From Trichosphaerium sp. ATCC 40318 (Eukaryota; Discosea; Flabellinia; Trichosidae): 64,000 nucleotides of DNA. The stretch is taken from assembly GCA_038496445.1 (NCBI GenBank), contig JALMLS010000461.1, positions 62,001 to 126,000 on the forward strand. Direction: 5' to 3'. The number at the start of each line of letters is the position of its first letter. The first letter of the stretch is position 1. Positions 55,923 to 64,000 of the stretch are shown here, in pieces. Under the pieces are notes generated by a model that was given only the letters and a program-made list of their open reading frames with translations, was not told the DNA's origin and did no database searches. Position numbers and translations under genes: made by a program.

Positions 55923-57880
55923 TCACAAGCTCGATCCATTATTAAGCCAATAATATGTACCGTATCCTATCCAACTAATAGCTACTACAGGACCAAGTTT
56001 TTTACTCAAAAAATGTATCATGATAGCAGGGTAACTGACAGAATCGATCTTGTATCTAGCATAAAATTAATAATGTTGTTGCAAAATGACAAAAAACCAC
56101 TTTTGTTTGTTGTTTACCCCATACGCCATGTACCACCGTTAAACGATGTTTTGGCAAATAATTCAAGAGGGTTACGAAGATGTGTTGAAGGACTAGCTGC
56201 GGATTTAGGGTTACGCAAATCGTGTATCATCAAAGAAGTCATTAAAAGTCGTGTTGTATCCTGTTGGAAAACTTCAAAAGGCTAAACGAAAAAACAACCA
56301 TTAGCACATGCACTGCTTACTCTTTTCAAAAAACCCTAACGTACAGAAAAGTACTGCATTCCATCAAAACTCCATCTAAATTGCCAGCTACTTAAAACAG
56401 ATTTTGTAGCTGTACTTGGAGCAACATTGCTTGATACAGTGTGACCCTAATAAACCGTTGTTAAAACTTTCAACTTAGATGTAATGGCTTCATTTTTGCA
56501 GTTTTTCTTTAATAGATGTACCTCTTTGCGAGCAATCATACAACGCCACATCTGGAGTCTCTTTGCAAGAGCATAATTAGGACCTTGATCATAGACTAGA
56601 GAGTTGACATAACTCAAAGATTCACCGTCAATAGCTCTAATAGGTTTTCTTGCATTTGAAACAATGAATCCTGGGTTAACCATTGATAATGGTGCACATG
56701 CTGCTTTGAGTAGAATATTCTTCATATCAAACTTTGAAAATTGTTTATGGGCGGCAACACGTGCTTCATCTATCGGAAAAAAAAAGGAAAAATTAGCAAG
56801 GCTCCAAGTTTTGAACTTTTTTGAGAACACCACATACCTGGTACGACAAGTACATCCATTGGTGTATTAAGGAATGATAAAGCACTGTCAGGGCGAAGTC
56901 TACAAAGTTCCTAAAGATTCTGTATTAGACTTACAGTCAGAAGGTCAAAATGAAAGAAAAAAGACTGCACTTACCTTTGTAATGACATCGCAAGCGACTG
57001 CTATCCTTACAAATGCCTCACCACCCATATAAACATAATTACCAACAACCAACCTCTTGTTAGGATACAATCCCTTTATCCAATTAAGTATCTCAGGCAC
57101 TTGAAGCAATAAATTGCAACCAGCATGTTTACTCAACTCTTCATCAGAAGAATCTTTTCCAAGTGGCTTGCTCAAAGGAAAAGTCATTGTACCACGTGAC
57201 TTTCTTGCTATCTTTATTAAATGATCCCAAGTAGCCTCACGGTCAATATCAATAGCGATTATATTAGCGCCAAGCCCCAATAATGTCTCAAGAGGTCCCA
57301 TAGCCGAAGTCGCTCCAAAAATGACAAAAAAAAAATCTGATAAATCAAGCCATTCAGGGTGTTCTGAAACCATTAAAATAGCTTCTAAAGCATCCTTTTC
57401 GATCGTTCCTGCATCTGCCCATGTTTTGAGCTGTGCTTTAAGCGCTCTTTGGTGTAAAATCTTCCCTTCGTATGGGATAGCTAATTTACGCCTAGAAGGC
57501 GATTTAGCGAGTCCCTGGCCTTGTATTTTGTATGTATGGAATGTTCCTGGGAGTTTAACCGTCTCTGCCAAAGAATAGGCTTTTCCGTCTCGGATAAACT
57601 CGATATGGTTATAAACCGACTCTAGACCAATGGTAGCAGCGTTCATAGCGGCTTCAGGCGATTTTAGGCTTAGTTGCACGTGCTTCTCAACGAACTCGCG
57701 ATAGTTGTAACGCCAGTTTTTGGTGGCCTTCACACGGTTCGATGTAGCGCCTGAAGGGTCTAGAGAGTCAAGAACAGCGCTCCAAACTTTTTTTTGTACG
57801 AAAGTTGAAGTGCGGTTTCCTTTGGCGTCGGTAATGAACTGTATTCCAGAGAGAGGTCGTTTAGCTTCTTGTTTGGCCAT
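55923..57880 (-). CDS. Conserved unknown protein with Rossmann-like segment
   Basis: Family not named with certainty. Start at 57880 (MAKQEAKRPLSGIQF). Residues about 185-215 form a Rossmann-like element (DLSDFFFVIFGATSAMGPLETLLGLGANIIAIDIDR), with a Gly-Ala-Thr-Ser-x-Met-Gly loop in place of the common GxxGxxG. Other segments: WRYNYREFVEKHVQL, LETVKLPGTFHTYKIQGQG, IPYEGKILHQRALKAQL, VVGNYVYMGGEAFVRIAVACDVI, ARVAAHKQFSKFDMKNILLKA. The last exon adds a probable TM (LGPVVAISWIGYGTYYWL). A membrane-anchored NAD(P)-dependent enzyme is plausible. First exon is long (about 900 nt) compared with other genes here. Confidence 0.6.
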
Positions 57881-58560
57881 TTGGTGATGGTTTCTGAGGA
57901 AAAGTGAGAAATGGAGTAAGAAACTCACAAAAGCAATAAAAAACAGTGTGAAAATCGCGAGAACGCGTATGAAAAAAGATTGCTAACGGATTTAAACAGC
58001 TGTTCCCAATTTTAATAAGCCGCGCTGTTTATAACTAGCCAGACGCTCAAACCAGCGAATACTAAGAGTACAGCCGTTTAAACGAGTTTGTAAAGTAAAA
58101 ATCCCAAAAACTTGGTACTCAAGTACAAGAGTACTATCAAGCGCTTTAATGTAACATATTGACGTAGTAGAACGGTTTGACACATGTCTTCGCTCGTTTC
58201 GGTAATAACTCTTTTTAAGAAAGCGTACAATTGTTAATATTTATCCAGTAAGTGTCTCTAGTATGTGTTGGAAGCTAATATCAACTCTGCTTCGCTCTGT
58301 TTACGTCAGCACAAGTACACTAAGGCAAGCTTTCTTAACTAATTCGGTATCTATCGTTTTACCATTGTTTTCAAAGTTGTCATCGTTCAGGGCGTACTTA
58401 TTCATCTTACAGTTACAGTAGTGTATAACGACACGTCAGTAGCACGTACATTAGTTCAGAATAGGCAAAAAAGCGCCAGTTTTCTGAATTCTATTCAGTT
58501 TCTAAGACATTGCGTGATTACTCTAATACTACGTTGAGCTAGATAGCTGCGTTATCCGTC
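57881..58560. other. Intergenic region
   Basis: Upstream of the preceding minus-strand gene; no gene or repeat recognised. Confidence 0.4.
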
Positions 58561-58809
58561 TTGACAAAGGATATTTACTTCGATATGAGAATTAGCAAAG
58601 TATCACGTGCTTTACTTCAAGTTATTTTTGATAAGAATGATTCTAAAAAAGGAGAATGGACTGGCAGTACCGGCAGTATCATAAAGCATTACTTTTTCGA
58701 AAACGGAGTTTGTCATGGTGAGCACAAAGAAACAAGTCATAAAGGAACTCTTCTTGTTCATTGGTATTACAAACATGGAATACTTCACGGAGAATATAAG
58801 AGGTACTAA
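58561..58809 (+). pseudogene. MORN-repeat fragment
   Basis: An 82-codon ORF with two MORN-type units (ENGVCHGEHKETSH and KHGILHGEYKRY) like those of 32753-33403, but without the F-box and with fewer repeats. Probably a relic, or a small gene whose 3' exon is 58846-58977. Confidence 0.5.
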
Positions 58810-58845
58810 AAAGGTAAGTTGTTGAGACGAAGGGCACAAAAAGAC

Positions 58846-59184
58846 ATGACAACAAAAAACAAAAAAAATATACAAAAAGTGCAACGCCTCAACACTTTGT
58901 ATGAGAAGGTACTTGCTGTACAGTTTAACAAAATACAAACTATTGGTGACATTGATGTATCCAATATACCTGATTAATCACATGGAAGTGGTGGGAATAA
59001 AAACGAGTTCAGTAGTTTCATTCTCTATTCAAAAGTCGTACAAAACGAACCAACTACACTAATAAGTGTGCTACAGAATACTACAACACTAAAAAAGCGT
59101 ACTCCAAAACGCCAAAAAACTGCAATTGTGTCAAACTCAAAAAAAAAGATCGGCAACTTTATGCAACCACTAGAATTCTTATGA
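58846..59184 (+). pseudogene. Coding-like stretch with one in-frame stop
   Basis: Frame opens with ATG (MTTKNKKNIQKVQRLNTLYE), has a TAA at 58975-58977, then continues in the same frame for 68 codons (NEFSSFILYSKV, TPKRQKTAIVSNSKKKIGNF) to TGA at 59182-59184. The composition looks coding. Either a relic or two exons joined over the stop. No family recognised. Confidence 0.3.
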
Positions 59185-59473
59185 ACCTTGACGCATCTTC
59201 TGTTGTTTAGTCTAGTGTTATATCAAATAAGGAAACAATAAATTGCGTACTACGTTGGTTTAATTATTAGGGAACTCCGAACAAAGTAGCAACAACAATG
59301 ATTCTATTGCCTGTTTTAGAACTTGGTAACAAAATTTTTTCTGTTGTTAGAAAAAACGAATAAACTTTTCATAAGTCAACCTTCGTCACGTGTCATTTCG
59401 TTAAAAAAACGAAGTAGTACATAGCCGCTTACCATTATACGCCACCTAAACTACCTATAACTTCAAGCCTATC

Positions 59474-62070
59474 ATGCCTGTGAGAGATTCGTTGTTGTGC
59501 TCTTTTTGGCCGACTTTTATAACTGTATTTATTTGCTCGGTAAACACCATTACAAGTGAGTCAAGCTTGCTCGATACTATTCCATAAGTTAATATAAACT
59601 AGTAACTACTTCAACCGCACATCCTTGCGGTGACAGGTTAGAGTGTTACGCAAACACGCAAGGTGCATCAGAGATACTATTGGGTAACTTCCCGCATACA
59701 TTGAACGATAATATACTTGTTGCTAAAGATATCACTATCAGATCAAGTACGTTAGCTGATTTTAGTCACTCTTAACTTTCTCGCTTTAGACGCTACCGAA
59801 CGTGGAGTCATCACGTGTAGCAGGAGCAGGCGTATATCAACCGACAATAGCAACTTGATTATTGAAAGTGTTGAAGTACGTGACTGTCAACTAGAAATCA
59901 GTGGCAACAACGTAACAATTAGGTAACGAAATAACAATTCAACTTTTGAAAAACATTTGTTTATGCTAAATTAGATCTTCTGTTTTTAAACAATACAATG
60001 GAAATAGTGGAAGATTTGGCGCTGTTCGTATAAGTGACTGGTATGCTGATTAGCCGCATAAAATTGTGTACTGATTTGTGTTAGTGATACTGTAGTAGTA
60101 GAACACTCTTTGTTCGGTGATAATACACCACATAATGTTCAAAGTGACGATACATATGGAGGAGCTATATTGGTTGAGAATATTCATTCAATCACTATTC
60201 GCCACTGTAACTTTACAGACAATCAAATAGAAAACAACAATAGCCCTAATAGCGACGATGAAAGTTATGGTATGGCTTCCTTTCTAGTACTCAAGCCTTA
60301 ATGTATCGTAGGTGGCGCATTGTATGCTGAGAATATCGAAAGGGTAAACACTTTTTTTACAAGGCAAAGTATTCTTAACATTGATCTAGTTTGCTTTGTC
60401 TCATTCGATTTTTTCAAACAATAAATTGCTATACAATTCAGGCAGCAGTACGCTTTTTCATCCGGTATCGGGGAGTACAACTTACACCTTCCAGATGAGG
60501 TCACTGGTGAAGGAGGTGCTTTGTACATTGGAAGGAGCGTATCAAATGCTATTATTGATGGATGTTTATTTGCAAACAATTCTATTACAGCAACAGTGGG
60601 TGATATAACAGCAGAGGGTTGTAGTGTGTATACGCGTTCTCCTTTAACAATTGAAAATACAATATTCGTTGGCAGTTCATGCGATGAAGTGAAAATGTGT
60701 GTCATCATTTTACTCATTTGCATACCTAACTAAAGTATTCTACAGGAGCAAAGGAGTTGCAATTTTCACAACAGCTGATAGCTTAATACTAAAGTACGTT
60801 CTTAGTTAAATTCAATGGCTATTTTATCACGTGTTCAATTTTATTTGTATATCTAACGCCTTCAAGGAATACTCTAATTGAATCACCAGATGGTACACTG
60901 AAAAGAGTTACAACACGTTGTTTCCTATGCTAACAAATGAACAGAACAACAAGATCCTGACATTGAATGTAGCAATTCTCAAGGAACCTTGTCACTAGAT
61001 AACTCTATAATATGCTCTATGCAAACATCAGTAGTCAGTAAATGCACTGTACCGGGAGGTATACATTTATCAACGTAATTTGAAATGATATTAAGCTGTT
61101 TAGGTGTGGTGATATGTGATACATGTATAGGTGGTGAACAACAGTGCTGCCAAGAATCTTTTCCTATGTTACCATTTGATTATAGCGTATGCGTTGTCCC
61201 TACGATTGCTCCAACACCTCAACCTACCGGCCCACCAACAGTAGCACCGACACAAGTTCCAACAACGGTAGCGCCCACTTCGGCAGTACCAACACCAAGT
61301 ACAAGTATGTTTGTTGTCTATTTCGCTAAAAAGGTTTGTCTAACTTTAATAGTTTTCTGTACTGACACAGATTGTCTCGATTGTGGCGAAAACCTAACAA
61401 GCTGTAATTTCACTGGACACGTGCTTATTGGAGGCGAAATAATTGTATCAGATTCAATCATTATTGATGGTGATTTTATCAATAATGGAGTTACAACTCT
61501 TGTCTTTGGTCAAGACAACTCTCTTGTAGTCACTGGTGCGCGCATAAAATCGTTGAACTCTTTGTGAAGGAGTACAATCATCTAACTTGCGTTTGCTAGG
61601 TTGTGTTTCCATTTCAAACGGAACTTTTAAAGTTGACATTTCTGAAGTTAATCCTGAAGAAAGAGATCGTATCACTATCATTCAATCAAACTGTATAAAC
61701 GGTACAATTGAGACTGTAGGAGGTAATACTTGCTTTGATGCATTACAACAACTTCAAGGAGACTCGTAAGTAACTTTGATGTTGACCTATTGTGGTGCTG
61801 ATAATATCAACAGGTTGCAAATTGTATTCATCCCAAACAACGCTTGCGAGAATAACAATGCTATTGCCATATCAATCGGAGTAATAGCTGGGATACTAAT
61901 CATAGTACGATAATTTAGTTAGGAGTCACATACTGATACCAATGTAGCTTGCCATTGTGTTTGTGATTGTAGCCTTAACAGTGCCCAAATTCCGACAAGT
62001 AATAACGCCATACAGAACATACAAAAAGAAACAAACAAGTACAATGAGAGAAGTAGATGACGACTTGTAA
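59474..62070 (+). CDS. Beta-helix adhesin-like type I membrane protein
   Basis: Probable surface or adhesion protein. Signal peptide: LLCSFWPTFITVFICSVNTI. The ectodomain has repeated right-handed beta-helix motifs with GGA(I/L) and FxxN steps, as in chlamydial Pmp-type proteins: EHSLFGDN, GGAILVENIHSITIRHCNFTDNQ, GGALYAENIER, GGALYIGRSVSNAIIDGCLFANNS, CSVYTRSPLTIENTIF. Then comes a Pro/Thr stretch (TPQPTGPPTVAPTQVPTTVA), mucin-like, a second Cys-containing beta-rich part (CLDCGENLTSCNFTG) and a TM (AISIGVIAGILIIV...LAIVFVIVALTV) with a short basic-acidic tail ending REVDDDL. Cysteine-rich. Tandem duplicate at 62730. About twelve introns. Confidence 0.7.
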
Positions 62071-62729
62071 AAAAAACCAAAAAAACCGGATGTAATAACG
62101 ATCTTAAATACAATCAAAAATTAAGTCACGTGAGTATTACGTGCTCAAATATTGGTGTCTGTTTATAAGTGGTCGCTAACACTGACAAAGGTTGAGCTCT
62201 TTTGTTTTATAAGCATAGAAATGGCCGTTTTCAGAAAAAAACATAGTTCACTTGCTGAGCCATTTGAAACCTACAATAAGCAATCTCAAAACAACTTTTG
62301 CCTACGTTTCAGTTTTTTGCACAAAAACAAAAATCTTAAAGAGCGGAACTTGTTTTTGTTTCACAAAGGGCTTGCAGAGATTTTACTTTGAAATTAATTA
62401 ATATTGTTATGCTTTCACAAACGGAACAAATTTGTTTTTTTGTACACTGGCTACTTGCGAATACAGCACTGCTTGCAAATATGAAATAATAATTGCGTAT
62501 TACGTTGGGTTAGTATTTCCCAAAGTGAAGATTCTATTGCCTGTTTTGGAACTTGGAACACATATTTTTTCTGTTGTTGGAAAAACTAATGCTAAGTCAA
62601 CGTTCGTCGCACGTGTCATAGTGTAAACAACACATATCAGTGAACTTGCTAACTGTACCGTGTAAGGCCGTCGCCGCATACAATACATACGGCTAAACAG
62701 GTATCAAGCTAAATCTTTTCAAGCCCATC
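62071..62729. other. Intergenic region with duplicated promoter
   Basis: 62480-62729 is a diverged copy of 59230-59473 (shared ATTCTATTGCCTGTTTT, TTTTTTCTGTTGTTRGAAAAA and GTCAACSTTCGTC blocks), placing the tandem unit at about 3.25 kb. No gene in 62071-62480. Confidence 0.6.
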
Positions 62730-64000
62730 ATGCCTGTGGTAAATCCTGTTTGCTAAACACCTTTACAAGTGAGTCAAGCTTGCGATTTCTCGCCCACGTA
62801 TTAATTAATCTACACTAGTAACTACTTCAATAGTACATCGCTGCACTAATAACTTAAACTGCTATGCAGACGAGTCAGGTGTGTCAGAAATATTACTAGG
62901 TAACTTCGACCACACATTTGGCGCTAATATAGCTGTTGATAAAGATATCACTATCAGATCTAGTACGCTACAGCTGATTTAACTTCCATACTTAGTGTTC
63001 TCGTTTTTAGCTAATACTGAACGTGGAGTTGTCAGGTGTAATGGACAAAGCAGTATATCAACAAACGGTAAAAACTTGATTATTGACACCGTTGAAGTAC
63101 GTAGCTGTCAACTACGAATCGATGGGAATGAAAACGTTACAATTAGGTAACAAATCTGTGAAAAGAATCAAGCTCAAAACTTGTGTTAACGCTAGATTAG
63201 CAACTGTGTTTTTAAAGATTACAGCGGAAATCATGGAATATCCGGTGCCGTTCATATAACCAATTGGTACGGCAGAGAAGGCTCATTAAGTTTCTGTCTA
63301 ATTTGTTTTAGTGTCAATGTAGAAGTAGAACACTCTTTGTTTCATAATAATCAACCGCAAAATCTTCGATCCTATACGACTCAAGGGGGAGCTATGTTGG
63401 CTAAGGGCATTAATGGATCGCTCATTATTCGCCACTGTAACTTCACAAACAATGACATAAGAAACAATGATAGCCCTGACACATTCGACAACAGTTATGG
63501 TATGCCTTGCTTTGCTATTCGCTTATCAAGCAAAATAATACTTTTTAGGTGGAGCACTATACGTTGATGACATTCTCCAACAGGTAGACCTTGTTCCGTA
63601 CCACAGAGTGGCTTAACATCTGTATAGTTTGCGTTGTCTGATTCGTTTTTTCGGAACAATAGGTTGCTATACACTTCAGGCAGCAGTACGCTTTTACACC
63701 CTGTATCAAGCATTCAACTTACACTTTTCCAGCTGCAGTTACTGGTGAAGGAGGTGCTTTGTACATTGGTAAAAATGTACACAATGCCACTATTTCTAGA
63801 TCTTTGTTCAAAAACAATGCAATACACGCTTCTGTGCCTGGAGTTACTGCGAAGGGTTGTAGTGTATATACAGATTCAAGGTTAACCATTGAATACTCTA
63901 TTTTCGATGGTAGTAAATGCGACGGAACAATGAGGTGCACATCATTTTACGTACCAAACTAACCAAATTATAGCTGCAATTTACACATCTGACAACTTAA
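62730..64000 (+). pseudogene. Second beta-helix adhesin-like copy, signal peptide lost (partial)
   Basis: Tandem duplicate of 59474-62070, running off the window. The first exon starts ATG CCT GTG as in the other copy, but about 42 bases coding the hydrophobic core are missing and a TAA follows after seven codons. Later exons stay open and keep the motifs (EHSLFHNNQPQ, GGAMLAKGINGSLIIRHCNFTNND, GGALYIGKNVHNATISRSLFKNN, CSVYTDSRLTIEYSIFDGSKC). So either the gene uses another start or it has died recently. Confidence 0.6.

Overview
The window is nuclear DNA from an AT-rich, compact, unicellular-type eukaryote. Nearly every gene is broken by short introns (about 35-90 nt) that commonly start GTACGT or GTAAGT and end in a T-rich tract plus TAG. 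Neighbouring genes often share promoters of 130-500 bp. The gene set looks opisthokont or amoebozoan in flavour: a TBL2-type WD40 protein, an RHBDL4-type rhomboid with a VCP-binding tail, a K-dependent Na/Ca exchanger, a tandem-UBZ4 SLX4-like protein, a C-type lectin receptor, an AprA/PhoPQ-type secreted protein and a Sec-containing deiodinase-like protein. I cannot name the species; the lineage is inference.

Layout. 1-3.8 kb (minus): SLX4-like protein, cut by the window edge. 4.2-6.4 kb: C-type lectin membrane protein. 7.1-7.9 kb: iodothyronine-deiodinase-family selenoprotein with an in-frame TGA at the active site. 8.2-9.1 kb (minus): F-box/LRR gene. 9.7-16.9 kb: a cassette of four gene types: a Prm1/prominin-like four-TM protein (minus), an unknown acidic-tailed protein called E here (plus), an Ste20-like pseudokinase (minus), and an unknown helical protein with a C-terminal hydrophobic region called G here (minus). 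16.9-19.2 kb: non-coding, with a long hairpin. 19.2-29.1 kb: single-copy core (TBL2-like, EF-hand protein, mitochondrial RNB-family protein that has lost its catalytic aspartates, NCKX exchanger). 29.5-41.6 kb: an inverted and rearranged second copy of the whole 7.5-16.9 kb block. In it the deiodinase copy is truncated and disrupted by an 826-bp TIR element with TA target duplication, E has a dead inverted relic plus an intact copy elsewhere, and G carries a frameshift. Between the duplicated blocks lie an F-box/MORN gene and a candidate circularly permuted tRNA-Ser(GCU) gene (3' half upstream of 5' half). 42.0-58 kb: AprA-like protein, BC-box LRR protein, DUF2314-DUF2185 protein, mitochondrial PDK/BCKDK-type kinase, iron-containing alcohol dehydrogenase, rhomboid protease, ethanolamine kinase and a conserved unknown protein. 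58.5-64 kb: a MORN relic and a tandem pair of beta-helix adhesin-like membrane proteins; the second has lost its signal peptide and runs off the window.

Housekeeping genes occupy the unique segments and look ordinary. The duplicated cassette, in which a membrane-fusion-like protein, a dead kinase, two unknown proteins and F-box/LRR proteins travel together, is the best candidate for an undescribed system; its function is not known. Exon boundaries were read by eye and should be treated as approximate; gene ends given as ATG and stop are more reliable.
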